A stretch of DNA of 34,831 nucleotides from a virus. The notes below the pieces were generated by a model. It was not told the DNA's origin. It was given only the letters and a program-made list of their open reading frames with translations, and did not search any database. Below, one piece after another: positions 18,548 through 24,743 of this stretch (positions are counted from its first letter, which is position 1; each line of letters opens with the position of its first letter). The stretch is taken from positions 1 to 34,831 of the IMG/VR virus record IMGVR_UViG_3300030117_007581. One strand, given 5' to 3'. The translations under genes and the position numbers were made by a program.

Positions 18548-19198
18548 TTACCTTCTTGTTAAAAGGGACTCTCTCTGTCCTGGTCTTCTACGGCTACCCT
18601 TAATCGCTTGTTGCCTTCCTGCATACATCCTAGCAAGTCCCATTAACTCTCTTTCAATTTGGGACTTCTCTCCTCCCTCATAGTCTTCTCTTGTTTTATT
18701 AGGATGGAAGTATTTTTTTATTGCAGTCGATTCCGTAACCGTCCTATCTTGGGGTACAAGTGACCCTACATCAGACCGTAACTTTTCTTCCTGGGCAAGT
18801 TCTCCCCCTAATTGCCTAAATAATCCTACGTCTTCTATATTTAATCCTTGGAATGTCCTTTCTCCTAACATGTTTTTAATTGTGGACTTCCACGCACCTT
18901 TATTCATTAGCATATGAAGAGGCAGCTTTTTTAAATAGTCCACATCTTTTTCAGTCATGCCTGGTACGTCCAGAACTCCTCCAACATCTCTACTCATTCC
19001 CCCCAATATGTCCATTCCTGAGTGGACAACATCTTCTGCTAATCTCCCTACCGCTTTTAACGGTTGTACTTTATGAAGCTGCCCTAAAGTATCATCCAAA
19101 AACCCTTTTGGATCCTGCACCATATCTGGAATCTTCCCTACCGTTTGATCCAATACATTTTTTACTGTGTCCCCTACTTGTCTAATTGTCCTTGCCAT
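18548..19198 (-). CDS. Unknown protein between terminase and connector
   Basis: I do not recognise this 216-residue protein. It starts MARTIRQVGDTVKNV after AGGAGG on the minus strand (ttcctcct on the plus strand), has amphipathic helices in the first 90 residues with Gly pairs (ILGGMSRDVGGVLDV), and ends in a strongly basic tail (GSRRRPGQRESLLTRR). It is 3 bases from the connector gene and 8 bases from the terminase, so it is clearly part of the packaging and head operon. The basic tail could touch DNA or RNA. A minor head protein or packaging accessory is possible, but nothing in the sequence decides this. Confidence 0.75.
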   Translation of the reverse strand: MARTIRQVGDTVKNVLDQTVGKIPDMVQDPKGFLDDTLGQLHKVQPLKAVGRLAEDVVHSGMDILGGMSRDVGGVLDVPGMTEKDVDYLKKLPLHMLMNKGAWKSTIKNMLGERTFQGLNIEDVGLFRQLGGELAQEEKLRSDVGSLVPQDRTVTESTAIKKYFHPNKTREDYEGGEKSQIERELMGLARMYAGRQQAIKGSRRRPGQRESLLTRR

Positions 19199-19206
19199 AT
19201 TTCCTC

Positions 19207-20520
19207 CTAAAGTGAAAAGTAATCATACTCCATAACACACTCTCTTGGTAACTCTCCGTAGTTATCCTTTCTCTGAGTTTCTGGACGTATCCCTTGGGCC
19301 AAATATCTAAAAGCATCTGCCCCATGACTTGCCCAATTGTGTTTCGGCTTCGCCATAAAGATCTGATTCTTACCATCCCATTTTTTCTCATAAGCCTTCA
19401 ATGCTTCTAATCCTCGCCTACATTTTACCTCATCAAACCAACATTGAGGAAGTAAAGATCTAACCGCATGGATCCCATCATCTACTCCCCATCTAGGAAG
19501 AACATATATCCTTTTTAACCCCAAACTTCGGAGAGTCTCCACTCTACTTTTACCTGTACCGAGTTCTCTTGCTTTAGCATCGTGTGGAAGAAAATGTTCT
19601 CCGTATATATAATCCTTTTTATTCAACTCTTTTACAAACCACTCTAATCCTTGACCGGACATCTCCAAATAATCAATCACTCGATATTCAGTCCCTATAC
19701 TCTGACAAAACCAAATAGCTGTGGTATCTCCGATCCCAAGGTCCCAAGCTGTGTCCACTACTACTTTTGGTTCATAGACTACGCTTGTTATTCGATTGTC
19801 CTTCTCTAGCTTAGCAATTGTCTTTTGGTAGTACGCCCCAACGTTAGCAGCAGTCCAACTACATTCAAACTCCTGCTCAAACTCTTCTTCACTCATTTCA
19901 GCCTGTGCAGCTTCCAGTTCAGCTTTGGGAATAACTTCTGTTTCTGAAGCTCTATGTAAAGAAACATACCAGTCTTTTCCTTCGAGTTGTTTTGCTTTGT
20001 TATATAGATTGTAAAAATGATTTTGGCCTTTAGGGGTCCCGATAAAAATCGCCCAGCCTTCACGGTCAGCCAATGCAGGCCTAATAACCTCCCCCCAAAC
20101 TGACGGATCACAGACCCCGAACTCGTCCAATACGCAGCCATCAATATAAATACCCCTAAGGGAGTCTGGATTTTCTGCCCCCAAAAGTAATAGACGGACT
20201 TTATCATCTAAGTGTGGTCGGGGAATGTCCACTCTCAATTCAGCTTCGTTCGCTTTTGTTCCTGGGATGCCCTTCGTAAATTCTTTTACATATTCCCAAG
20301 CTACCCTTTTGGCCTGACCATAAGTACCCGCCAAGTAAACGTACTGTGGGTTTTTCCTTGGATTCCTAAGTCCCCTATCCAACATCTCATTAATAGAGAG
20401 GACCGTTTTCCCAAACCTTCGGTGCAACACCAAAACATTAAATCGTTTCATGTTGCGGTGTATTTCCATTTGCAATGGTCGAGGCGTGTAGCCTGTTGCT
20501 ATCGTCTTTACTTTACCCAT
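19207..20520 (-). CDS. terL: Terminase large subunit (packaging ATPase and nuclease)
   Basis: This 437-residue motor pumps DNA into the head and cuts concatemers. From the ATG at 20520, preceded by AAAGGA at a rather long 10-base spacing, the ATPase has the phage Walker A variant HRRFGKT (residues 33-39), Walker B CVLDEFG (D132, E133) and coupling motif IFIGTPKGQNHFY (158-170). The RNase H-fold nuclease follows with VVDTAWDLGIGDTTAIW (acidic residues 256, 260, 265), an HDAK segment in EHFLPHDAKAREL, and NWASHGADAFRYLA near the C-terminus. All expected catalytic motifs are present. An upstream GTG at 20544 is possible but has no ribosome site. The start overlaps the 44-residue upstream gene by 13 bases. 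Confidence 0.95.
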   Translation of the reverse strand: MGKVKTIATGYTPRPLQMEIHRNMKRFNVLVLHRRFGKTVLSINEMLDRGLRNPRKNPQYVYLAGTYGQAKRVAWEYVKEFTKGIPGTKANEAELRVDIPRPHLDDKVRLLLLGAENPDSLRGIYIDGCVLDEFGVCDPSVWGEVIRPALADREGWAIFIGTPKGQNHFYNLYNKAKQLEGKDWYVSLHRASETEVIPKAELEAAQAEMSEEEFEQEFECSWTAANVGAYYQKTIAKLEKDNRITSVVYEPKVVVDTAWDLGIGDTTAIWFCQSIGTEYRVIDYLEMSGQGLEWFVKELNKKDYIYGEHFLPHDAKARELGTGKSRVETLRSLGLKRIYVLPRWGVDDGIHAVRSLLPQCWFDEVKCRRGLEALKAYEKKWDGKNQIFMAKPKHNWASHGADAFRYLAQGIRPETQRKDNYGELPRECVMEYDYFSL

Positions 20521-20642
20521 GGAATATCTATCCTTTTCCCACACTCACAAGACACCACCACTCTTACCGATTCAGTAGAGTAAGTCCTGCTTAATACATG
20601 AATCCCCAATTTACAAAGGATTCTAAATATTCTTCGCTTCAT
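20508..20642 (-). CDS. Small CxC-containing protein (44 residues)
   Basis: An ATG at 20642, preceded by AGGTG at six bases, opens a 44-residue basic protein starting MKRRIFRILCKLGIHVL and ending SCECGKRIDIPWVK. The CxC plus an earlier Cys suggests a partial zinc-ribbon, and small 'VxCxCGK' proteins are frequent in phage gene blocks. It overlaps the 3' end of the preceding small gene by 20 bases and the terminase start by 13 bases, as expected for coupled genes. The function is unknown. Confidence 0.6.
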   Translation of the reverse strand: MKRRIFRILCKLGIHVLSRTYSTESVRVVVSCECGKRIDIPWVK

Positions 20643-20784
20643 ACAAAACACCTGTGTCCATAATTCGCACTAACTCGCATAGCAAATAATCTTCGGGGTC
20701 ATCGTTGTCATCCAAAATATATAACAAATCTGGAATGTCTTCCTCAGAGCTTAACTCGTCTTCTGGATCCAAGATGTGATACAC
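20623..20784 (-). CDS. Small acidic protein with uncertain start
   Basis: A frame rich in Asp and Glu (YHILDPEDELSSEED, then ILDDNDDPEDYLLCELVRIM) ends at a TAG at 20623-20625. From the first standard start codon, GTG at 20784, it has 53 residues, but that GTG has no ribosome site. The frame stays open upstream through VIKIDN to the terminase small-subunit stop, where AGGAGG lies four bases before an in-frame ATC, so a non-standard start is possible. Such acidic small proteins occur between the terminase genes of other podoviruses. The function is unknown. Confidence 0.55.
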   Translation of the reverse strand: MYHILDPEDELSSEEDIPDLLYILDDNDDPEDYLLCELVRIMDTGVLYEAKNI

Positions 20785-20810
20785 GTTGTCTATTTTGATA
20801 ACAGTTTTGA

Positions 20811-21320
20811 TTATTCCTCCTTGGGAACCTCCAAAACTTCTGGTTCTGGAGAATCCTCCAAACGTCTAATCCCCGTATCCACTATAATTTTTAAAGGAGA
20901 GTTCTCATCTCCTGTTATTTTGGTCTGTGCCCCATACGTTTCAGGGCTTGCCCTCTCCGCCAACCACCTATAAAGATCCGTCCTTAACTTAAGACCAGGA
21001 ACGTCCGACTTATCAATCTCCTCCGTGTTAGCAATCTGGAGGATCTTGTGGGCAAAAATGTCAGCCCCGTCTTTTCTTGCCTGGAGGAGTTGTTCGCCAA
21101 ACTCTTCAAAGTTTCTTTTCCACCTGTAGATTGCACTTGCAGGAATCCCGCATCTGTCCGCCACTTCTTTATACGAAAGTCCCTCTCTCACCAAATCACA
21201 TATCATTGTCCCTACCTCGGTCGAAAACCGCAAGTTTGTAGGTAAAGACACATTTGGATCCGTAACCGTAACTACCTCTCCAGACTCCAAAACTATTTCC
21301 CTTTCTACTTCCTTCACCAT
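20811..21320 (-). CDS. terS: Terminase small subunit (DNA recognition)
   Basis: The product has 169 residues from the ATG at 21320, preceded by AAGGA at 10 bases. A TTG at 21356 would extend it by 12 residues but has GGGG only one base away. A helix-turn-helix, LSYKEVADRCGIPASAIYRWKR (about residues 47-68), binds the packaging site; the following helices include LQARKDGADIFAHKILQIA and LKLRTDLYRWLAERASPETYG, both typical of terminase small subunits. The acidic C-terminus (EDSPEPEVLEVPKEE) would contact the large subunit. It is the first gene of the minus-strand arm, next to a TATAAT promoter element. Confidence in the family is high, and its place two small genes before terL supports it. Confidence 0.87.
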   Translation of the reverse strand: MVKEVEREIVLESGEVVTVTDPNVSLPTNLRFSTEVGTMICDLVREGLSYKEVADRCGIPASAIYRWKRNFEEFGEQLLQARKDGADIFAHKILQIANTEEIDKSDVPGLKLRTDLYRWLAERASPETYGAQTKITGDENSPLKIIVDTGIRRLEDSPEPEVLEVPKEE

Positions 21321-21364
21321 ACTAGAATTATCCTTTGAAATTTGAATCCTGAGCAATCCCCTCT

Positions 21365-21392
21365 ATTATATGTACCTTGTGCATTGGGTCAT
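21365..21392 (-). promoter_or_regulatory. Candidate promoter of the late (packaging and head) arm
   Basis: On the minus strand ATGACC (21392-21387, 4 of 6 matches to TTGACA) is followed by 16 bases and a perfect TATAAT (21370-21365). Transcription would begin near 21358, about 40 bases before the terminase small-subunit ATG. It is the best host-type promoter in the region. Confidence 0.55.
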
Positions 21393-21552
21393 TACATTCT
21401 CAAAAATAGGTCTCGGTCTGAGGATCCTCCCACGAGTATATAAGTAAATAAATTTTTTGGGGTATGGGGGTCACTCAGCAAAATTTGTTTAGTCCGATTG
21501 AAGGGACCCCTTTGGGTCTAAATAAATTTTATTGGGCCGCTAATAATTATTA

Positions 21553-21575
21553 TTGTCAATGAATTGTATTGATAA
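21553..21575. promoter_or_regulatory. Imperfect dyad TTGTCAAT-N7-ATTGATAA
   Basis: Two 8-base arms match at 7 of 8 positions around a 7-base spacer. Size and place in the divergent region fit an operator. The binding protein is unknown. Confidence 0.4.
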
Positions 21576-21585
21576 GCATGTGTTT

Positions 21586-21604
21586 GTCAACAAGAATCGT
21601 TGAC
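21586..21604. promoter_or_regulatory. Perfect dyad GTCAAC-N7-GTTGAC
   Basis: Six-base perfect inverted arms lie around a 7-base spacer, the same spacer length as the preceding dyad and sharing a GTCAA core with it. It is probably an operator for the same regulator. Confidence 0.45.
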
Positions 21605-21670
21605 TGTCCATAGTTGGATAGTGTCCAGGTCTGGGCACAATAGATCTTGTTTAGTGTCCATGTCTGGACA
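21605..21670. promoter_or_regulatory. Three operator-like dyads TGTCCA-N4-TGGRYA
   Basis: Three copies of a 16-base site occur: TGTCCA TAGT TGGATA (21605-21620), TGTCCA GGTC TGGGCA (21622-21637) and TGTCCA TGTC TGGACA (21655-21670, a perfect dyad). The first two are 17 bases apart and the third 33 bases on, close to multiples of a helical turn and a half. A single dimeric regulator could bind all three cooperatively. No cognate regulator is recognisable among the genes. Confidence 0.6.
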
Positions 21671-21763
21671 TCCAGGGGATAATGCACATAATCAACAATT
21701 GTCCTGGTATCAATGACTTAGCGTTCCATTATTTTGTTGCATTGTTTCCATTATCTGGTAGTA

Positions 21764-21780
21764 TTGACTCATAGAGTCAA
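21764..21780. promoter_or_regulatory. Perfect dyad TTGACTC-ATA-GAGTCAA
   Basis: Seven-base perfect arms surround a 3-base centre, 24 bases before the first plus-strand start codon. It could be an operator over the early promoter or a hairpin in the 5' leader. There is no T run, so it is not a terminator. Confidence 0.5.
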
Positions 21781-21803
21781 AACTAACGGATAAGGATTTT
21801 AGC

Positions 21804-21962
21804 ATGAGACTAGTAACTGAGACCATCGACCAAGCCTTAAAGAGAGGCGTAACGGTTGAGAGGCTTGAAACCAAGGGTAAGGCTAAAAGAACACCTAGGA
21901 CCGCCAAAAAAGCCAAAAGAAACAGGTTTATGAGCGTGTATCTAGACCAGGGGAGGAACTAA
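21804..21962 (+). CDS. Small basic early protein (52 residues)
   Basis: This is the first gene of the plus-strand arm, with AAGGA seven bases before the ATG. The N-terminal 25 residues (LVTETIDQALKRGVTVERL) form one amphipathic helix; the middle is very basic (KGKAKRTPRTAKKAKRNR), then FMSVYLDQGRN. The composition suggests nucleic acid binding, and its location beside operator-like dyads would suit an early regulator, but I do not recognise a family. It ends in a TAATG overlap with the next gene. Confidence 0.65.
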   Translation: MRLVTETIDQALKRGVTVERLETKGKAKRTPRTAKKAKRNRFMSVYLDQGRN

Positions 21963-22141
21963 TGAAGGTAGAAATTAAATTAGAGGAACTTAACCTAAGT
22001 AAAAGAGAAGCTACCGCCTTTATGAATTACTTAAGAAGTACCCAAGGCGGAGAGGTAGGCTTAGAGGTTAACCCTAAAGATCTTATTGATGCCTACGCCA
22101 AAGTTAAGGCGTTTATTATCAAAAAGGAAAAAGAGGGATGA
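21962..22141 (+). CDS. Small early protein of unknown function (59 residues)
   Basis: The product begins MKVEIKLEELNLSKREATAF and ends in a lysine-rich helix (DAYAKVKAFIIKKEKEG). It is coupled at both ends by overlapping stop and start codons (TAATG, ATGA), so it belongs to the same early transcript as its neighbours. The fold is probably mixed alpha/beta. No motif is recognised. Confidence 0.65.
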   Translation: MKVEIKLEELNLSKREATAFMNYLRSTQGGEVGLEVNPKDLIDAYAKVKAFIIKKEKEG

Positions 22142-22311
22142 GTTTAGCAATTGCCTTGATAAGTTTAATCGTAAGCTTCCAGATGTCAGTTTTCCTGGGA
22201 GCTTGCACCGGAGGCAAGGCAAAAGAGTTATGGGAGGAAGGCGAAAAGGAACACCTTAACGCCAAACTAAAAGAGCGTTTTTTGCAAGTGGAATATCGGC
22301 GCATCAAATGA
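22138..22311 (+). CDS. Small single-pass membrane protein (57 residues)
   Basis: A hydrophobic segment (LAIALISLIVSFQM followed by SVFLGAC) spans residues 3-23 and is followed by a charged cytoplasmic-type tail rich in Glu and Lys. The ATG overlaps the previous stop (ATGA). Early membrane peptides of this size are common in phages, sometimes altering host envelope or defence functions; nothing here shows which. It is the last gene before the repeat array. Confidence 0.6.
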   Translation: MSLAIALISLIVSFQMSVFLGACTGGKAKELWEEGEKEHLNAKLKERFLQVEYRRIK

Positions 22312-22686
22312 AGGTTGTACCACTGTTCCACTTATTTTCGGAAAAAAGTTTTTTTATATATATACTCTCTACTCTATGCGTTATTTTTACATATATTTTA
22401 TATTTTTATTTTTATTAAAAAAAAGTGGAACAGTGGAACACTTATGAAAAAACTTAATACTACTGGCGACTTAACGTGTACCACAATGAAAAGCAAAAGT
22501 GGTACAAAGTGGAACAAACTGGTACAAAAACAGAGCATTAAATACAAAGCATTAAACGCAATACATAAAAAAAACAAAATAACACCTAACAGCGTGTACC
22601 ACATAAGCCCAATTTGTACCACTTTGTACCACTTTGTACCACTTTGGAAAAATATGTGGAACACATTTAACATGGGAGGTCAGAGC
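22312..22686. repeat. Iteron-like array, probable replication origin or operator array
   Basis: This 375-base gene-free stretch holds 13 copies of TGTWCCAC or its complement GTGGWACA. Plus-sense copies start at 22316, 22324, 22477, 22595, 22615, 22625 and 22635; complement copies at 22425, 22433, 22499, 22509, 22519 (one mismatch) and 22656. Two groups of three are spaced exactly 10 bases, one helical turn, and two pairs abut at 8 bases. A pair in each orientation flanks an AT-rich core at 22332-22424 that could unwind. Iteron sets beside an AT-rich region are the classic design of initiator-dependent origins. The adjacent J-domain gene fits. A regulatory array is the alternative. Confidence 0.8.
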
Positions 22687-23190
22687 GTGAAAATGCAAGT
22701 GGCTTTGGGCGTTTTGGGGATCATAAATATCCCTGAAATTGACCTAAAAGAAGTCAAAAAAAATTACCGGATTAAATGTAAGGAATTCCATCCAGACATT
22801 AATCCAAACGGTGAAGAAATGATGAAGGCGATTAACGCAGCGTATGAGAGATTATTGGATTGTCGGTTTCCAATAATCATTAAAGAAGGTCAAGAGATCA
22901 AAACCGACTTCTCCAAAGTTTTGGAGGAGATCCTGGTCAAGATTAAGCACATTCCAGGTATCGAGATTGAAGTATGTGGGAGTTGGATTTGGGTAAGTGG
23001 GAACACTAAGCCCTACAAGGACCAATTAAAAGAGGCGGGGTTCAAGTGGGCATCTAAAAAGCAAAATTGGTTTTATGCAGCAAGTCCAGGTGGGACTAAG
23101 AAGGGTCGAGGTTGGTCCATGGGGAAAATCAGGGATATTTACGGATCCCAACAAGTGGAAAAAGAAGAACGAACCAAGATGGCAGCATGA
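22687..23190 (+). CDS. J-domain (DnaJ-like) protein with C-terminal KWA-type module
   Basis: I chose GTG at 22687 because GGAGGT lies six bases upstream; the frame continues further upstream but there it only translates the repeat array. The 167-residue product has a J domain in residues 4-57, with a helix before and after the HPD motif (FHPDINP, HPD at 35-37), which stimulates DnaK-type ATPases. The C-terminal part has IWVSGNTKPYKDQLKEAGFKWASKKQNWFY (residues about 101-130, described here by ends and length), a module seen with J domains in phage and plasmid proteins. There is no Gly/Phe or zinc region. It probably recruits host DnaK to a phage complex, plausibly at the neighbouring origin. 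It is followed by a strong terminator. Confidence 0.85.
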   Translation: MKMQVALGVLGIINIPEIDLKEVKKNYRIKCKEFHPDINPNGEEMMKAINAAYERLLDCRFPIIIKEGQEIKTDFSKVLEEILVKIKHIPGIEIEVCGSWIWVSGNTKPYKDQLKEAGFKWASKKQNWFYAASPGGTKKGRGWSMGKIRDIYGSQQVEKEERTKMAA

Positions 23191-23191
23191 C

Positions 23192-23218
23192 AAGGGAGGG
23201 GATAACCCCTCTCTTTTT
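23192..23218 (+). terminator. Rho-independent terminator after the J-domain gene
   Basis: GGGAGGGG pairs with CCCCTCTC (one G-U) around an ATAA loop and is followed by five T, with AA upstream that can pair with the start of the T run. It starts two bases after the J-domain stop codon. Confidence 0.9.
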
Positions 23219-23219
23219 G

Positions 23220-23231
23220 GCGAATATTCGC
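23220..23231. promoter_or_regulatory. Perfect palindrome GCGAATATTCGC
   Basis: A 12-base perfect palindrome lies between the terminator and the ribosome site of the next gene. Its GAATATTC core reappears split in the dyad at 23592-23610, also followed by TAAAG, suggesting a shared binding protein. Confidence 0.45.
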
Positions 23232-23245
23232 TAAAGGAGGATTGA

Positions 23246-23446
23246 ATGAAAATTGAATATTTTACGAGAAAGGTTTTTGGAGATGTTAGGGCTTATCCGG
23301 CCAATGATTTTGCAAAACAATGCTTAGAACTAGTCGGAGGCGGTAACTCAACATTTAGTTATGCAGATTTAAAAAGGTTGCAAAAATTAGGACATGAGTG
23401 CAATCAAGTGCTCGACCCTAGTCTGATTTTTAATCTGGAGGAGTGA
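23246..23446 (+). CDS. Conserved-type small phage protein (66 residues)
   Basis: AAAGGAGG lies just upstream of the ATG. The product begins MKIEYFTRKVFGDVRAYPAND and continues with an Ala/Leu helix, a Gly-Gly-Gly turn and a second helix (YADLKRLQKLGHECNQVL). The pattern 'Y..R.VYG..R.Y..N..A......' followed by 'l...dl..l..LG' is one I have seen in short uncharacterised proteins of many podoviruses. No catalytic residues are evident. It is followed directly by the 35-residue membrane peptide. Confidence 0.7.
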   Translation: MKIEYFTRKVFGDVRAYPANDFAKQCLELVGGGNSTFSYADLKRLQKLGHECNQVLDPSLIFNLEE

Positions 23447-23554
23447 ATGATTAAACTAATTTTATTTATGGCATTACCAATAAGTTTTATTGGACATCCA
23501 GTGGCTTTGTTACCGTTATTCCTTTTAATGGTGGTAGGGGTCCTTGAAAATTGA
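23447..23554 (+). CDS. Very small hydrophobic peptide (35 residues)
   Basis: The ATG directly follows the previous stop (TGA ATG), with GGAGGAG upstream. The product is almost wholly hydrophobic (LILFMALPISFIG, then VALLPLFLLMVVGVLEN) and would span the membrane once or as a short hairpin. Its strong ribosome site supports real translation. The function is unknown. Confidence 0.55.
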   Translation: MIKLILFMALPISFIGHPVALLPLFLLMVVGVLEN

Positions 23555-23566
23555 GGTAAGCTTGAG

Positions 23567-23610
23567 TTAAACAGTTGCATATCAAGTGTATAATATTCGT
23601 AAAGAATATT
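23567..23610 (+). promoter_or_regulatory. Candidate early promoter with overlapping dyad
   Basis: TTAAAC (23567-23572), 16 bases, then a perfect TATAAT (23589-23594). An inverted repeat AATATTC-N5-GAATATT (23592-23610) covers the -10 and the expected start site, where a repressor would block initiation. The -35 is weak. Confidence 0.5.
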
Positions 23611-23631
23611 TTAGAAAAACGGGAGGAGTGA

Positions 23632-24174
23632 ATGAAACATGAGTATTTAGTAAAACCTGTATTAGGAAGAGAACGAGATGGAGATTACAGCCTACTCGAA
23701 AAAATTAAAAACTTTGAGTGGATTGAGGAAGAAGACGAGGAGGAGGAAGCTGAAGGATGTGGAAATGTATGTAGTGAATTAAAAGTGAATAGAAAAACTC
23801 ATAAGCCTAGTTTTGGTAGGAAAAGATTTATGGAACCAGGTTATGAGGAAGAAGAAAAAAAGTATGTAGGTTTTTATCAGGCCATACCGTCTTGTTTACT
23901 TTTATATCGTTTAGGATGTTTGTTTGAAGGTCGCCCACGTTTTGAGGGACCTGAAGGGTATAAGGTCACCTGGTCTTTTTCTCTACGCCATACTAGTGGG
24001 GAGAGGATTACTTTTGGCGAGTGGAAGGGAGGAGCTTTGTTTTGGTTGGAAGCGGGTAGCTCTGATGGACTTCCAAAAGATTTTAAAAAAGATGTTTTAA
24101 AATTGCTTGGGGTTTTACTCCATAAAAATTGCCCCCATCCGTATGACGAACTAGTGGCCGGAAGTGTGGCTTAA
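23632..24174 (+). CDS. Unknown protein with acidic stretch (180 residues)
   Basis: GGGAGGAG lies upstream of the ATG. The N-terminal third has a run of Glu and Asp (FEWIEEEDEEEEAEG, residues 28-42) and Cys residues nearby (CGNVCSEL). The C-terminal two thirds look globular, with alternating strands and Trp/Gly (VTWSFSLRH, GEWKGGALFWLEAGS). I do not recognise a family. It is the first gene after the promoter and dyad at 23567-23610. An acidic DNA-mimic type inhibitor is a thought, but the acidic part is short. Confidence 0.65.
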   Translation: MKHEYLVKPVLGRERDGDYSLLEKIKNFEWIEEEDEEEEAEGCGNVCSELKVNRKTHKPSFGRKRFMEPGYEEEEKKYVGFYQAIPSCLLLYRLGCLFEGRPRFEGPEGYKVTWSFSLRHTSGERITFGEWKGGALFWLEAGSSDGLPKDFKKDVLKLLGVLLHKNCPHPYDELVAGSVA

Positions 24175-24183
24175 GGAGGATTA

Positions 24184-24357
24184 ATGAATGAAGAAGTTTG
24201 GGTAATCTGTGATTGGGCCAACAATTTAATGTTCTCTGAAGAGTTTAAATCAGAAGAAGACGCTATAGAATTTCTTCACGAAAACATTACAGAAGACGAT
24301 GACATCCAGGAATATTGGATAAGAGAGAAGTATGAGCATGAAGAAACTCAGCTATAG
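24184..24357 (+). CDS. Small acidic protein (57 residues)
   Basis: The start follows AAGGAGGATTA, a ribosome site repeated almost exactly before the next gene. The product (MNEEVWVICDWANNLMFSE...) reads as a strand, a turn, an amphipathic helix with SEEDAIEFLHENI and a charged tail. It is strongly acidic with no known motif. The position between two well-initiated genes and the good ribosome site support it. Confidence 0.6.
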   Translation: MNEEVWVICDWANNLMFSEEFKSEEDAIEFLHENITEDDDIQEYWIREKYEHEETQL

Positions 24358-24365
24358 GAGGATTA

Positions 24366-24725
24366 ATGAGAAAAAAATGGAAGGTAAGGAATAGGTTTGT
24401 TTTGGAGGAACCTTTAAAAGTAGCTATTGCACGGGAGCTTGGGGAGTTAAAGCTTCAAAACTTAGAGTTAAAAGAGCGGATAAAATTGATTGAATCTAAT
24501 TTGGAGGAGGTCAACACCGAACGATTAACTAAGCAAAAAATACAAGACATCCTGGGGTTTAGTCTCCTCCGCCATGGGGGAGCAAGTATGGAACCACCTC
24601 AGGAAGAGGAAGAAGAAGACGAGGAGGAGGTAAGACCAGGACAATGGCATAACAGAAACAAAGAAGAAGAGGTAAAAGGAGATTTATTAAGCAAGATTAA
24701 AAAAGACATGAAGAAAAAAAAGTAA
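24366..24725 (+). CDS. Coiled-coil protein of unknown function (119 residues)
   Basis: GGAGGATTA precedes the ATG. Residues about 15-60 form a heptad-like helix (LGELKLQNLELKERIKLIESNLEEV), followed by an acidic run (PPQEEEEEDEEEVRPG) and a lysine-rich C-terminus (LLSKIKKDMKKKK). The opposite charges of the two ends could drive self-association or nucleic acid contacts. It belongs to the block of small early genes. No family is recognised. Confidence 0.65.
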   Translation: MRKKWKVRNRFVLEEPLKVAIARELGELKLQNLELKERIKLIESNLEEVNTERLTKQKIQDILGFSLLRHGGASMEPPQEEEEEDEEEVRPGQWHNRNKEEEVKGDLLSKIKKDMKKKK

Positions 24726-24743
24726 TTTTCTAGGAGGAGAAGC

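Larger units (their letters stand above)
21321..21803. other. Divergent control region without genes
   Basis: About 480 bases separate the minus-strand packaging arm from the plus-strand early arm. I see no credible gene in it. It contains a TATAAT element facing left, AT-rich blocks (21438-21460 and 21535-21556) and at least six dyad-symmetric sequences listed separately. It is the natural place for promoters of both arms and possibly for packaging or replication signals. Confidence 0.75.

Noticed and set aside
21505-21518. Hairpin GACCC-CTTT-GGGTC as a terminator
   Set aside because: The stem is only five pairs and is followed by mixed A and T rather than a T run; too weak to call.
22316-22663. 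CRISPR array
   Set aside because: Repeat units are 8 bases, occur in both orientations and lack uniform spacers; no cas genes are present.
22315-22686. Upstream extension of the J-domain gene by over 120 residues
   Set aside because: The translation is only the repeat array and AT-rich core; a GTG with GGAGGT at 22687 is a clear start beside the J domain.
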